NCBI GenBank assembly: GCA_002704145.1
Contig: PAFH01000016.1
Coordinates: 31,111-95,110, forward strand
Direction: 5' to 3'
Length of the DNA stretch: 64,000 nucleotides
From: Pelagibacteraceae bacterium
GTDB taxonomy: Bacteria; Pseudomonadota; Alphaproteobacteria; Pelagibacterales; Pelagibacteraceae
Both the position numbers and the translations under genes were made by a program. Shown piece by piece: positions 20,789 to 32,303 of this stretch. Under the pieces are notes generated by a model. The model was given only the letters and a program-made list of their open reading frames with translations, was not told the DNA's origin and made no database searches. Within the stretch, counting starts at the first letter, position 1; each line of letters starts with the position of its first letter.

Positions 20789-21655
20789 TTATTTTTGACA
20801 TTTTGAGCAAAAGAAACTTGCCCTGTTATCAATAGTAATTTTTTTTATTACTGCATTACAATCAATATTTGGACAATTATAACCTTTTTTTCCATAAACA
20901 TTAAAATGTTGCTGAAAGTTTCCTTTTTTTCCTGCACTACTTAAAAAGTTTTTAATTGATGATCCTCCAAATTCTATAGCTTTTTTAAGTATTTTTTTTG
21001 TATTTATTATTATTTTATTAATTTCTTGATTATTTAACTTATCTATTTTTCTTTTTGGTGTAATTTTGCTTAAAAAAAGAATTTCATTTACATAAATATT
21101 ACCTAACCCAGAAACAAATTTTTGATCCATCAATAAATTTTTAATTGTCCTTCTTCTTTTAATTATGTAATTTTTAAAATAATGAAAATTAAAGTTTTTT
21201 TTTAAAGGTTCTGGGCCTAATAACTTTAAATGGAAGTTTGTATTTAAATCTTTAGTTAAAACAACTTTTATAAAACCGAATTTTCTAATGTCGTTATAAA
21301 TTAGTTTTAAATTATTATTAAAAAAAAAGATAAGTCTATTATGTTTTTTTAAATAGTCTTCTTCCTCATAATAAAAGCTTAGTTTTTTCCTTTTTAGATT
21401 TTTATTTAAAATAAAAAATTTTCCCGTCATACCTAAATGAATGATAATTGAAATATTTCTAGTCAAAAAAAATAATAAGTATTTTGATCTTCTTTTAATC
21501 CTTAAAATTTTCTGGTTAATAATTTTATTAATGTCTCGTTTTTTAACTTCATATCTCAAATTCCCATCGTTTACCTGAACCTTTTTTATGATCAAATTAT
21601 TAATCTGACTTTCTAGAGACTTTTTAACAACTTCAACTTCTGGTAATTCTGGCAT
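20789..21655 (-). CDS. mutM: Formamidopyrimidine-DNA glycosylase
   Basis: A 288-residue Fpg/MutM. After the initiator it reads PELPEVE, with P2 the catalytic N-terminal proline and E3 the catalytic acid. K58 in the IKRRSKYLLF loop, the helix-two-turn-helix FVSGLGNIYVNEILF, and the zinc finger with CPNIDC and CSKCQK complete the fold. It removes 8-oxoguanine and cleaves the abasic site. It diverges from ubiE with only 11 bases between start codons. Confidence 0.95.
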   Translation of the reverse strand: MPELPEVEVVKKSLESQINNLIIKKVQVNDGNLRYEVKKRDINKIINQKILRIKRRSKYLLFFLTRNISIIIHLGMTGKFFILNKNLKRKKLSFYYEEEDYLKKHNRLIFFFNNNLKLIYNDIRKFGFIKVVLTKDLNTNFHLKLLGPEPLKKNFNFHYFKNYIIKRRRTIKNLLMDQKFVSGLGNIYVNEILFLSKITPKRKIDKLNNQEINKIIINTKKILKKAIEFGGSSIKNFLSSAGKKGNFQQHFNVYGKKGYNCPNIDCNAVIKKITIDNRASFFCSKCQK

Positions 21656-21666
21656 ATAATTTAATA

Positions 21667-22371
21667 ATGAAAAACACTATTCAAGATAAAACCAAACTAG
21701 TCAATTCTGTATTTTCAAAAGTTTATAAAAAATATGACTTAATGAATGATATAATGTCATTCGGTTCACATAGAATTTGGAAAAACAAATTTTTAGATTG
21801 GATGAACCCTCAATTAAATAATACTCTTATAGATGTAGCTTCAGGCACTGGCGATATTGCTAAACTCTTTTCTAAGAAAACAAAAAATAATTCTCAAATT
21901 ACCTGCGTAGAACCAAATAAAGAAATGTACTCCATAGGGAAAAATAATTTAAAAAATTTTGATAATATTAAGTGGTATAGAGCTTCTGCGGAAAATCTAC
22001 CTTTCAAAGAAAATACTTTTGATTTTTATACTATAAGTTATGGTATCAGAAATGTTTCCAATATAAATCAAGCTTTAAAAGAAGCTTTAAGAGTTTTAAA
22101 ACCAGGAGGAAGATTTATGTGTTTGGAGTTTTCAAAAGTTGATAATGAGATTTTAAATAAAATTTATCAAAAATATTCAAAAATTATTCCTTCACTAGGA
22201 AAATATATAGTTGGGACATCTGATCCTTACGAATATTTAATCAAAAGCATTAACGAATTTTACTCTCAGGAGGAGTTTTTTGATGTAATTTATAAAAGTG
22301 GTTTTTCTCAGGTTGAATTTAGAAATCTTTCTAACGGTATTTCAGCTATACATTCTGGATGGAAAATATAA
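21667..22371 (+). CDS. ubiE: Ubiquinone/menaquinone C-methyltransferase UbiE
   Basis: A 234-residue SAM-dependent methyltransferase with motif I LIDVASGTGDIAKLF, NLPFKENTFDFYTISYGIRNV (the UbiE signature with GIRN), and LKPGGRFMCLEFSKV. It methylates the quinone ring in ubiquinone biosynthesis. It is followed directly by ubiB and then coaBC-dut, a well-known alphaproteobacterial order. The N-terminal YDLMNDIMSFGSHRIWK matches the family, so the start is probably right despite the tiny gap to mutM. Confidence 0.95.
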   Translation: MKNTIQDKTKLVNSVFSKVYKKYDLMNDIMSFGSHRIWKNKFLDWMNPQLNNTLIDVASGTGDIAKLFSKKTKNNSQITCVEPNKEMYSIGKNNLKNFDNIKWYRASAENLPFKENTFDFYTISYGIRNVSNINQALKEALRVLKPGGRFMCLEFSKVDNEILNKIYQKYSKIIPSLGKYIVGTSDPYEYLIKSINEFYSQEEFFDVIYKSGFSQVEFRNLSNGISAIHSGWKI

Positions 22372-23937
22372 ATGTTAAATAGAGTTTTTCAATTATTTAA
22401 GATTGCTAGAAAAGTATCAACATCTGGGGCAATAGATACGGTTAATCAAATTTATAATTTGCCAACCTTTATTAATGTTTTTTTTAGTATTATTTCCATT
22501 GGTACTTCAAAAACAAATTTGGATAATCTCAAGAAACCTGGAGATAAACTTTGTGTGGCTCTAGAAGGAATGGGTACAACTTTTATCAAACTTGGACAAT
22601 TTCTTGCCACTAGACCAGATATAATTGGAGAAGAGTTAGCTAAAAGTCTTGAAAAATTGCAAGACAAACTTCCAGCTTTCGATACTTATCAAGCTAAAAA
22701 AATTATAAAAAAAGAAGTTGGAGACTCTCAATATAACAATATTTTAGAATTAAGTGATCCAATTGCGGCTGCATCTATTGCCCAAGTTCATATTGCTAAA
22801 ATCAAAGAGGAGAATCAAAATAAAACAGTAGCTATTAAAATCCTTAGGCCAAATATTGAAAAAATGTTCAACGAGGAACTAGATGCTCTAATGTTATTTG
22901 CTTATATCGTTGAAAAAACTTCGTCCAAGGCTAAGAGACTTAAATTGGTAGAAGTAGTTCATTTATTGCGTGAAATTACCAATATAGAGATGGATTTACG
23001 TTTTGAGGCAGCAGCAGCAAATGAATTATATGAAAATACAATTAATGATAAGGGGTTTAATGTTCCTAAAATCTATTGGAATTTTACTTCAAAAAGGATT
23101 TTAACTTTGGACAAAGTTGAAGGTGTGTCGATAAGAGAACATGATAAAATTAAAGAATTTGGAATTGATTTAAAAGCCTTAGCAGAAAATTTAATACAAC
23201 ATTTTTTAAAGCAGGCAGTAAGAGATGGCTTCTTTCATGGAGACATGCACCAAGGAAATTTATTTGTTGATAAACATGGAAATATAATTCCTGTGGATTT
23301 TGGCATTATGGGAAGGTTAGATAAATTAAACAGAAAATTTTTAGCTGAAATTCTCTATGGATTTATTCAAAGAGATTATGTCAAAGTTGCAGAAGTTCAT
23401 TTTCAAGCAGGTCTTGTACCACAAAGTGCCTCTAAAGAGGAATTTGCTCAAGCATTAAGATCTGTAGGAGAGCCTATTTTTGGCCAATCAATAAAAGATA
23501 TATCGGGTGGAAATTTATTAGCCCAATTATTTGAAATCACAGAGAAGTTTAATATGCCAACTCAAACACCTTTATTGATTTTGCAAAAGACGATGGTTGT
23601 TGTAGAGGGTGTGGCGAGAAAATTATATCCTGACACTAATATTTGGAATGTTTCAAGACCTGTTCTGGAGGATTGGTTAAAAAGCATTAAAAGCCCAAAA
23701 TCAACTCTGGATACGGCAATTAATACCTCTGCTGAAATAATAAAGAGGATACCTGATTTCCCTGATATTATGGATAAAGCTAATTATGCATTACAATTAA
23801 TGGCTGAAGGTAAACTCAATGTAATTGCTTCGAAAAGTAAAAGATTAGAAATGGAACAAATACGGATAAAAAATTTTACTAATAATTTAATAATCAGTTT
23901 TTTAGGTATTGTAATTTTAGCTCTATTAGTATTTTAA
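22372..23937 (+). CDS. ubiB: UbiB family ATPase / atypical kinase for ubiquinone synthesis
   Basis: A 521-residue ADCK/UbiB protein. It contains the KxGQ-type motif FIKLGQFLATRPD (about 64-76), an alanine-rich nucleotide loop PIAAASIAQVHIAKI, invariant lysine in VAIKILRP, EMDLRFEAAAANEL, FHGDMHQGNLFV (catalytic loop) and PVDFGIMGRL (DFG-like metal site). The last about 20 residues form a membrane anchor. It starts right after the ubiE stop. It is needed for aerobic ubiquinone synthesis; the precise chemical role of the family is still debated. Confidence 0.95.
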   Translation: MLNRVFQLFKIARKVSTSGAIDTVNQIYNLPTFINVFFSIISIGTSKTNLDNLKKPGDKLCVALEGMGTTFIKLGQFLATRPDIIGEELAKSLEKLQDKLPAFDTYQAKKIIKKEVGDSQYNNILELSDPIAAASIAQVHIAKIKEENQNKTVAIKILRPNIEKMFNEELDALMLFAYIVEKTSSKAKRLKLVEVVHLLREITNIEMDLRFEAAAANELYENTINDKGFNVPKIYWNFTSKRILTLDKVEGVSIREHDKIKEFGIDLKALAENLIQHFLKQAVRDGFFHGDMHQGNLFVDKHGNIIPVDFGIMGRLDKLNRKFLAEILYGFIQRDYVKVAEVHFQAGLVPQSASKEEFAQALRSVGEPIFGQSIKDISGGNLLAQLFEITEKFNMPTQTPLLILQKTMVVVEGVARKLYPDTNIWNVSRPVLEDWLKSIKSPKSTLDTAINTSAEIIKRIPDFPDIMDKANYALQLMAEGKLNVIASKSKRLEMEQIRIKNFTNNLIISFLGIVILALLVF

Positions 23938-23943
23938 TTAAAT

Positions 23944-25173
23944 ATGACTATTAAAAACAAAAAAGTGTTAATAATAATAGGGGGTGGCATCTCTGCTTAT
24001 AAGTCACTAGATCTTATTAGACTTTTAAAAAAAAATAATGTTAATATTAAAGTTATACTCACTAAAAGTGGTAAAGAATTTGTTACTCCTCTTTCAATCA
24101 ACACCTTAACAAAAAATAAAACATTTGAGGATATTTTTGACAAAAATAGTGAAGCAGAAATTGATCATATCTCATTATCAAGGTGGGCAGATGTTATTGT
24201 TGTTTTACCTACCACTGCAAATTTAATGGCAAAACTAAGCCTTGGTAAAGCTGAAGATTTAGCTACAACTGTTTTGCTAGCATCAAATAAAGATATTATT
24301 TTAGTTCCGGCTATGAATGTCAGAATGTGGCTTCATAAAGGAACACAAAACAATTTAAGAATATTAAGAGACTATGGTTATCGCTTTTTGGGGCCAGAGA
24401 AAGGTGAAATGGCTTGTGGAGAATATGGTGAAGGAAAAATGTCAAGTCCAAGGCAAATTTATGCTAATCTAAAAAATTATTTTAATAAAAGAAATTTAGT
24501 TAAAGATAAAAATTTTAAAGCCTTGGTTACTACTGGTCCAACTAGAGAATACCTAGACCCAGTAAGATATATTTCGAACGAATCAAGTGGAAAACAAGGT
24601 TTAGAAGTTGCATTAGCATTAAAAAAATTAGGAATTAAAACAAAATTAATATCAGGTCCTACTAACTTTGTTTCTACCGAAGGTTTAAAAGTAAAAAAGG
24701 TAATATCCGCAAAAGATATGATGAATGAAGTAAAAAAATCGCTACCAGTTGATATAGCAGTTTGTGCTGCAGCTGTTTCAGATTACCGACCGGTAAAAAA
24801 AAATAAGCATAAAATTAAAAAGGAATTTTCTGAAATAAAAAATATTAAATTAGAAAAAAATCCTGATATTTTAGAATTTTTAAGTAAAAACAACAGATCA
24901 AGGCCAAAAATTGTAGTAGGTTTTTCTGCAGAAACTAATGCTGTAATTGAAAATTCTAAAAAAAAAATTTTAGAAAAACACTGTGACTTGATAGTAGCAA
25001 ATGATGTGTCTAATAAAGAATTTGGTTTTAATTCTGATTATAATAAAGTTTCTATTATTAATAAAAAAGGAATTGTAAAACTTATCCATAAGAATAAAAA
25101 AAGTTATATAGCAAATAAACTTGCAAATATGATATTAGATAAACTTTTGGTTAATGATAAAAATATTAATTAA
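23944..25173 (+). CDS. coaBC: Bifunctional phosphopantothenoylcysteine decarboxylase / phosphopantothenate-cysteine ligase
   Basis: A 409-residue two-domain enzyme of coenzyme A synthesis. The N-terminal flavin decarboxylase domain (about 1-185) shows [42 protein letters not shown] and [19 protein letters not shown]. The C-terminal ligase domain has [24 protein letters not shown] and [10 protein letters not shown], then EKNPDIL and VGFSAET. The 3' end overlaps dut by 20 bases. Confidence 0.96.
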   Translation: MTIKNKKVLIIIGGGISAYKSLDLIRLLKKNNVNIKVILTKSGKEFVTPLSINTLTKNKTFEDIFDKNSEAEIDHISLSRWADVIVVLPTTANLMAKLSLGKAEDLATTVLLASNKDIILVPAMNVRMWLHKGTQNNLRILRDYGYRFLGPEKGEMACGEYGEGKMSSPRQIYANLKNYFNKRNLVKDKNFKALVTTGPTREYLDPVRYISNESSGKQGLEVALALKKLGIKTKLISGPTNFVSTEGLKVKKVISAKDMMNEVKKSLPVDIAVCAAAVSDYRPVKKNKHKIKKEFSEIKNIKLEKNPDILEFLSKNNRSRPKIVVGFSAETNAVIENSKKKILEKHCDLIVANDVSNKEFGFNSDYNKVSIINKKGIVKLIHKNKKSYIANKLANMILDKLLVNDKNIN

Positions 25174-25597
25174 AAAATTATCTAAAGAGGTTTCGCTGCC
25201 GAAATATGAAACAAGTGGATCTTCAGGAATGGATTTAGCAGCAAATATTAATTCTAGCATAAATATAGAACCTGGACAGACGGCTATTATTCCTACTGGT
25301 TTATCCTTTTCTTTACCAAATGGATATGAAGCACAAATTCGTCCAAGATCCGGTTTAGCAGCTAAAAATAAAATAACTGTATTGAATACGCCAGGTACCA
25401 TTGATGCGGACTATAGAGGAGAAATTAAAGTAATTTTAATTAATTTAGGTGAGACTAAATTCAAGATTGAAAAAGGCAGTCGTATTGCTCAGATGGTTAT
25501 ATGTCCAGTAGTTCAAGTTCAACTAAAAGAGGTTGATGATTTAAATCAAACAGATAGAGGTATGGGTGGATTTGGTTCAACAGGCACAAAACCATAA
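25154..25597 (+). CDS. dut: dUTP pyrophosphatase
   Basis: A 147-residue trimeric dUTPase with motif 1 [10 protein letters not shown], motif 2 PRSGLAAKN, motif 3 [16 protein letters not shown], motif 4 GSRIAQMVI and C-terminal motif 5 [10 protein letters not shown]. It hydrolyses dUTP to dUMP, keeping uracil out of DNA. The ATG at 25154 lies inside the end of coaBC in another frame; the N-terminal KYETSGSSG context supports it. Confidence 0.96.
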   Translation: MIKILIKKLSKEVSLPKYETSGSSGMDLAANINSSINIEPGQTAIIPTGLSFSLPNGYEAQIRPRSGLAAKNKITVLNTPGTIDADYRGEIKVILINLGETKFKIEKGSRIAQMVICPVVQVQLKEVDDLNQTDRGMGGFGSTGTKP

Positions 25598-25602
25598 GCA
25601 AA

Positions 25603-26346
25603 ATGAAAATTAATTTAAGTCAATTTGAAAGATTTAAAAAACAAATAATTTTAAAAAAAATAGGTCTAGCAGGACAGAAAAAAATATTTTCCTCAAATGT
25701 TTTAGTTATTGGTCTAGGTGGTTTGGGGTGTCCATTAATTACCTATTTAGCTGCTTCAGGTGTAGGTAGAATTGGAATAGTTGATTTTGATAAAGTAGAA
25801 ATTTCAAACCTGAATCGACAAACTTTATTTACCCCAAATGACATAGGAAAGTTTAAAGTTTATCAGGTTAAGAAAATTATTAATAAAATGAATAAGAAAA
25901 TTAAGATTATTACATACAATAAAAAAATTTCTTATAAAAATATTAATTCTATAATAAGAAAATTTGACATTATATGTGATGGTACAGATAATTTTCAAAC
26001 AAGATACCTAATTAATGATTTTTGTTTAAAAAATAAGAAAATATTGATTTCATCCGCTATTAGTAAGTTTGATGGTCAATTAATGAAATTTAACTTTACA
26101 AATAAAGGGCCTTGTTACAGATGTTTCATGCCAAGTCAGCCAGCATTAGAAAACAATTGTCAAAGTGAAGGAATATTTTCTCCAGTTGCAGGAATTATGG
26201 GCTCTCTACAAGCAAATGAAGTTTTAAAGGAAATTCTTGATAAAAAAGATGATCTTACAAATCAAATACTTATTTTTAATTCATTAAAAACTGAGTTTAG
26301 AAAATCAAAAATATCTATTAATCCGAAGTGTATTAATAAATGCTAA
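25603..26346 (+). CDS. MoeB/ThiF/HesA-family adenylyltransferase
   Basis: A 247-residue E1-like adenylating enzyme. GLGGLGCPLITYLAASGVG (about 37-55) is the nucleotide loop, VDFDKVEISNLNRQTLF supplies the catalytic D and arginine finger, and zinc-binding cysteine pairs are CYRC and CINKC. It adenylates the C-terminal glycine of a small sulfur carrier (MoaD or ThiS). No thi or moa genes are adjacent, so the partner is unknown. It sits five bases after dut; the next gene overlaps it by 7 bases. Confidence 0.85.
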   Translation: MKINLSQFERFKKQIILKKIGLAGQKKIFSSNVLVIGLGGLGCPLITYLAASGVGRIGIVDFDKVEISNLNRQTLFTPNDIGKFKVYQVKKIINKMNKKIKIITYNKKISYKNINSIIRKFDIICDGTDNFQTRYLINDFCLKNKKILISSAISKFDGQLMKFNFTNKGPCYRCFMPSQPALENNCQSEGIFSPVAGIMGSLQANEVLKEILDKKDDLTNQILIFNSLKTEFRKSKISINPKCINKC

Positions 26347-26786
26347 AACCCTTTTTTATAATTTTTTTTATTTTTTCAATTAATATTAATTGTTATTCAC
26401 AAGAGGAATATTTTCTTACTTTAAGAAATGATGAAGTTAATCTAAGACAGGGACCTTCAAAAAAATATCCGGTCAAATTAGTCTATAAAAAAAAATTTCT
26501 ACCTGTCTTGGTATACGATATGTCTGATAATTTTAGAAAAATAAGAGATCATGAAAATAATTCTGGATGGATACATTTATCACAACTCTCAAAAAAGAAA
26601 GCGGCGATCGTAATTAGTGAAGAATTAATTTTGTTTAAAAATCCAACCGTATACTCTAAACCAATAGCTATTCTTAAAAATGGAAGACTTGGTAAAATCA
26701 TTAAATGTAAGGACGTATGGTGCAAAATAGTCTGCGAAGAGTATAAAGGTTGGGTTAAAAGGGATGGATTATGGGGTCTTCTTTAA
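26340..26786 (+). CDS. Secreted bacterial SH3-domain protein
   Basis: A 148-residue protein with a signal peptide of about 20 residues (FFIIFFIFSININCYS) followed by two bacterial SH3-like repeats: EVNLRQGPSKKYPV to GWIHLSQL, and AVLIFKNP-type strands to GWVKRDGLWGLL. Such domains bind peptidoglycan or help anchor envelope enzymes. In several alphaproteobacteria a protein of this type sits near the same cluster. It overlaps the upstream moeB-like gene and the convergent DUF2061 gene by a few bases. The partner is unknown. Confidence 0.72.
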   Translation: MLKPFFIIFFIFSININCYSQEEYFLTLRNDEVNLRQGPSKKYPVKLVYKKKFLPVLVYDMSDNFRKIRDHENNSGWIHLSQLSKKKAAIVISEELILFKNPTVYSKPIAILKNGRLGKIIKCKDVWCKIVCEEYKGWVKRDGLWGLL

Positions 26787-27025
26787 TTTCTCATCTTAGA
26801 AGCCCAGAACTTATCTAATAAAAAATCCCAGACTGCATTAGCCAAAGGTTCTACAATAGCATCCGTTAATGCAATCATAAAAGATACATCAGCTATAAGC
26901 ATTAAAACTGTAATTGCTATCACAAAGTGACCAATCGTATAAACAATTGTTCTTAAAATTGATCCCTTATTATTACTGTATATTGATTTACCGGCGTTAA
27001 AAATTCCTGAAGTGAATTCCGTCAT
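26783..27025 (-). CDS. DUF2061-like small membrane protein
   Basis: An 80-residue protein with two membrane segments. The segment ILRTIVYTIGHFVIAITVLMLI resembles the start of the DUF2061 family (RTxxYxxxH). ALTDAIVEPLANAVWDFLLDKFW follows. It lies one base after katG on the same strand, so it is probably co-transcribed with it. No function is known for the family. Confidence 0.6.
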   Translation of the reverse strand: MTEFTSGIFNAGKSIYSNNKGSILRTIVYTIGHFVIAITVLMLIADVSFMIALTDAIVEPLANAVWDFLLDKFWASKMRN

Positions 27026-27026
27026 A

Positions 27027-29216
<2,190 letters not shown>

Positions 29217-29220
29217 CTAG

Positions 29221-29237
29221 TTTATAATAATTCTAAA
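29221..29237 (-). promoter_or_regulatory. ICE-box-like putative Irr operator before katG
   Basis: The 17-base sequence TTTATAATAATTCTAAA matches the iron control element consensus (TTTAGAA, three bases, TTCTAAA) at most positions. It is nested in a perfect 8-base inverted repeat, CTAGTTTA (29217-29224) and TAAACTAG (29234-29241). It is 23 bases upstream of the katG start and directly after the irr gene, which codes for the protein expected to bind such sites. It could instead be a weak end-of-irr structure. Confidence 0.55.
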
Positions 29238-29259
29238 CTAGAAAGTCAACAATAGATAA

Positions 29260-29682
29260 CTATTTTTGAATTCTAATTACAACTTCAAGATTTTTTATTT
29301 TTTTACCTTTAGGAGGAATCGGTACTCTGCTTAATTTTACTTGATTATAATCAATATCAGTAAGTTCTTTGGATCCTTCATCGTAAAAATGATGGTGCGA
29401 CTTAATGTTCGTATCATAATAACTTTTATTTTTACTAGTTAAAATTTCTTTTAAATACCCGGCATTGTTAAATGCCTCAACTGTATTATATATTGTAGCC
29501 AAAGAAACTTTTTCATTTCCTTTTTTATTTATTTTTTTATCCAAACTTTCGACTGTAAAATGAAAAGTTCTATTTCTATCAAATAAATTTTTTGCTATTA
29601 AAATTCTTTGTCGAGTGGGTCTGAGGCCAGAACTTCTTAATTTATTTATAATTTCATTTTTTTGGTTCATAATCTTAGCCAT
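29260..29682 (-). CDS. irr: Irr iron/haem response regulator (Fur superfamily)
   Basis: A 140-residue Fur-superfamily regulator. The winged helix (LRSSGLRPTRQRILIAKNLF, VSLATIYNTVEAF) is followed by the histidine-rich HHHFY motif used by Irr for haem-triggered decay, and the C-terminus NLEVVIRIQK matches Irr rather than Fur. Irr represses or activates iron genes and often katG-type oxidative defence. It is divergent from fabA, as in other alphaproteobacteria, and upstream of katG. Confidence 0.9.
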   Translation of the reverse strand: MAKIMNQKNEIINKLRSSGLRPTRQRILIAKNLFDRNRTFHFTVESLDKKINKKGNEKVSLATIYNTVEAFNNAGYLKEILTSKNKSYYDTNIKSHHHFYDEGSKELTDIDYNQVKLSRVPIPPKGKKIKNLEVVIRIQK

Positions 29683-29703
29683 TTATTGATATAATAGACA
29701 ATT

Positions 29704-29727
29704 ATTTATATAAAATTGTATATAAAT
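29704..29727. promoter_or_regulatory. Palindrome between irr and fabA
   Basis: ATTTATATA (29704-29712) and TATATAAAT (29719-29727) form a perfect 9-base inverted repeat with a 6-base centre, in the 70-base divergent region of irr and fabA. Its position suits an operator that could serve one or both promoters; Irr autoregulation is a possibility. It is very AT-rich, so chance is not excluded. Confidence 0.4.
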
Positions 29728-29752
29728 CAAGTAAAAACTAATAACTTATTTT

Positions 29753-30253
29753 ATGCAAAAAAATAGCTTTAATTATAATGAGTTAATTGCTTGTGGCAAA
29801 GGAGATTTATTTGGTGAGGGAAATGCAAAACTTCCATTACCTCCAATGTTAATGTTTGACAGGATTACCGAAATAAAAGAAGACACCGGGGAATTTAAAA
29901 AAGGATTTATTAAAGCTGAGCTAGACATCAAAGAAAATTTATGGTTTTTTGATTGTCATTTTCAAAATGATCCTGTTATGCCCGGATGTTTAGGTTTAGA
30001 TGCAATGTGGCAATTAGTTGGTTTTTATTTAGGATGGGTAGGAGAACCAGGTAAAGGAAGGGCTTTAGGAGTTAATTCTGTAAAATTTACTGGAGAAGTT
30101 CTTAAAAAAGTCAAAATGGCTACTTATGAAATAAATATGAAGAGGATTTTAAAAAAGGAAGGTGCTGTAGTTGGGTTAGCAAATGGTATATTGAGTGCAG
30201 ATGGAAAAATAATTTATAAAGCAGAAAATTTAAAAGTAGGATTATTTAAATAA
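29753..30253 (+). CDS. fabA: 3-hydroxydecanoyl-ACP dehydratase/isomerase FabA
   Basis: A 166-residue hot-dog-fold enzyme. [22 protein letters not shown] holds the catalytic histidine and the aspartate on the following helix, and the length matches FabA rather than FabZ. It introduces the cis double bond at the C10 stage of fatty acid synthesis. Its stop overlaps the start of fabB by one base (TAATG), and fabI follows, making the unsaturated fatty acid operon. It diverges from irr. Confidence 0.96.
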   Translation: MQKNSFNYNELIACGKGDLFGEGNAKLPLPPMLMFDRITEIKEDTGEFKKGFIKAELDIKENLWFFDCHFQNDPVMPGCLGLDAMWQLVGFYLGWVGEPGKGRALGVNSVKFTGEVLKKVKMATYEINMKRILKKEGAVVGLANGILSADGKIIYKAENLKVGLFK

Positions 30254-31464
30254 TGAAGAGAGTAGTCATCACAGGAATTGGAGTTGTGTCTTGTCTTGGT
30301 AATAATCAGGATGAAGTTTTTAAATCTCTTATAAATTCAAAATCTGGAATTTCATTTTCAGAAGAATACAAAGAGTACAATCTTAAAAGCAATGTTCATG
30401 GTAAACCAAATATTAAGCTTGAAGACCATGTTGATAGAAAATTTATCAGATTTATGGGCCCAGGTTCTGCTTATAATTATATATCCATGAATGAGGCAGT
30501 AAAAGACTCAGGTTTAGAAGAAAAAGATATAAGCAATATTAGCACTGGAATGATAATGGGTTCAGGAGGTCCTTCCATAGAAAACGTGATATTAGCTGCA
30601 GATAAAACTCGGGCAAAAAGCCCTAAGAGAATGGGTCCTTTTGTTGTGCCTAGAACAATGTCTAGTACAGCCTCTGCAACTTTAGCTGTTCCTTTTAAAA
30701 TTAAGGGAGTTAATTACACAATTAGTTCTGCTTGTGCAACAAGTGGGCATTGCATAGGTAATGCCATGGAATTAATTCAACTTGGAAAACAAAAAATTAT
30801 TTTTGCAGGAGGAAGTGATGAAGTTCACTTTGCGATGACAGCAATGTTTGATGCGATGACTGCATTATCTTCTAAATATAATGAAACACCTGAAAAAGCC
30901 TCGAGACCTTATGATAAAACTAGAGATGGTTTTGTTATATCTGGAGGAGGAGGTGTAGTTGTTTTAGAAGAATATGAACATGCAAAATCTAGAGGAGCAA
31001 AAATTTATGCTGAGCTAACAGGCTACGGCGCAACTTCTGATGGTTATGATATGGTAGCGCCATCTGGGGAGGGTGCAGTAAGATGTATGAAAATGGCTTT
31101 AGGCACTGCAAGAAATAAAATTGATTATATAAATACACATGGTACATCAACTCCAGTTGGAGATATTACTGAATTAAAAGCTGTAGGAGAGGTGTTCACA
31201 GAATATAAACCTAAAATTAGTTCAACGAAATCTTTAGCGGGTCATTCTTTAGGTGCAACTTCTGTTCATGAAGCTATTTACTCTCTGATTATGATGAAAA
31301 ATAATTTTATTTCTGCCTCAGCAAACATAACTGATATGGATGATGAAGCTAAGAAATATCCTATAGTAACTAAGGTAGAAAAAGAAATTAGTTTGAACTC
31401 TGTAATGTCTAATAGTTTTGGTTTTGGAGGAACTAATGCTACATTAGTTTTTGAAAAGGTTTAA
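30253..31464 (+). CDS. fabB: 3-oxoacyl-ACP synthase I FabB
   Basis: A 403-residue condensing enzyme. [14 protein letters not shown] bears the active-site cysteine, [11 protein letters not shown] and [12 protein letters not shown] the two histidines, and [16 protein letters not shown] the glycine-rich end. FabB elongates the unsaturated intermediate made by FabA. Overlap with fabA indicates translational coupling. Confidence 0.96.
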   Translation: MKRVVITGIGVVSCLGNNQDEVFKSLINSKSGISFSEEYKEYNLKSNVHGKPNIKLEDHVDRKFIRFMGPGSAYNYISMNEAVKDSGLEEKDISNISTGMIMGSGGPSIENVILAADKTRAKSPKRMGPFVVPRTMSSTASATLAVPFKIKGVNYTISSACATSGHCIGNAMELIQLGKQKIIFAGGSDEVHFAMTAMFDAMTALSSKYNETPEKASRPYDKTRDGFVISGGGGVVVLEEYEHAKSRGAKIYAELTGYGATSDGYDMVAPSGEGAVRCMKMALGTARNKIDYINTHGTSTPVGDITELKAVGEVFTEYKPKISSTKSLAGHSLGATSVHEAIYSLIMMKNNFISASANITDMDDEAKKYPIVTKVEKEISLNSVMSNSFGFGGTNATLVFEKV

Positions 31465-31467
31465 AAA

Positions 31468-32253
31468 ATGGATTTAATGAAAGGAAAAAAAGGATTAATC
31501 ATGGGCGTCGCTAATGAGCGTTCAATAGCCTGGGGGATCTCTCAAAAACTTTCAGAAGCTGGGGCAGAATTGGCTTTTACATATTTAGGTGATGCTTTAA
31601 AAAAAAGAGTAATCCCTTTGGCAGAAAAATTAAACTCTAATATAACTTTTAGTTGTGATGTGGAAAAAAAAGAGGAAATTATAAAGCTTTTTAAAGACAT
31701 AAATTCTAAATGGGGACATATTGATTTTGTAGTTCACGCCATAGCTTTTTCAGATAAATCAGAATTATCTGGAGAGTATATAAATACTACAAGAGAAAAC
31801 TTTTTAAAAAGTATGTTAATTTCATGTTTTTCTTTTACTGAAGTTGCAAAAGAAGCTTCTAAAATTATGAAAGAAAGCGGAAGTATGCTTACTTTAACGT
31901 ATGAATCTACAAAAGCTATACCAAATTATAACGTTATGGGTGTTTGTAAATCTGCATTAGAATCTAGTGTAAAATATTTAGCTAGAGATTTAGGACCTAA
32001 AAAAATTAGAGTTAATGCAATAAGCGCTGGCCCTATTAAAACTTTAGCTGCATCTGCAATTGGTGACGCCAAATTTTTATATAAGTGGAATGAGGACCAT
32101 TCTTTTTTAAAAAGAAATATAGATATTAAAGATGTCGGCAATTCAGCATTATATTTAATTAGTGAATTATCTTCTGGTGTTACAGGTGAGATACATTACG
32201 TAGATGCTGGTTATAATAAAGTTGGTATGCCCAATCCAAAAAATATATCCTGA
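31468..32253 (+). CDS. fabI: Enoyl-ACP reductase FabI
   Basis: A 261-residue short-chain dehydrogenase of the FabI type: GVANERSIAWGISQKLSEAGAELAFTY (NADH-binding), the catalytic Y-x6-K as YNVMGVCK, SAGPIKTLAASAI, and VDAGYNKVGM at the end. It reduces the enoyl chain in the last step of each elongation cycle. It begins three bases after fabB. Confidence 0.95.
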   Translation: MDLMKGKKGLIMGVANERSIAWGISQKLSEAGAELAFTYLGDALKKRVIPLAEKLNSNITFSCDVEKKEEIIKLFKDINSKWGHIDFVVHAIAFSDKSELSGEYINTTRENFLKSMLISCFSFTEVAKEASKIMKESGSMLTLTYESTKAIPNYNVMGVCKSALESSVKYLARDLGPKKIRVNAISAGPIKTLAASAIGDAKFLYKWNEDHSFLKRNIDIKDVGNSALYLISELSSGVTGEIHYVDAGYNKVGMPNPKNIS

Positions 32254-32303
32254 TCTGCAAAGGTTGCATAACTAGTAAAAACCAAAAAATATAAAATAGA
32301 ATA

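Noticed and set aside
20778..20799. GTCAA/TTGAC inverted repeat as a mutM terminator
   Set aside because: Weak stem partly inside the mutM coding sequence and no T tract follows on the correct strand.
20745..20810. Longer N-terminus for S20
   Set aside because: The extra residues match nothing and S20 starts at MPNTKSA; the internal ATG is right.
20404..20835. A 143-residue plus-strand open frame
   Set aside because: It is antisense to rpsT, very hydrophobic by codon mirror, and matches no family; a shadow of the S20 gene.
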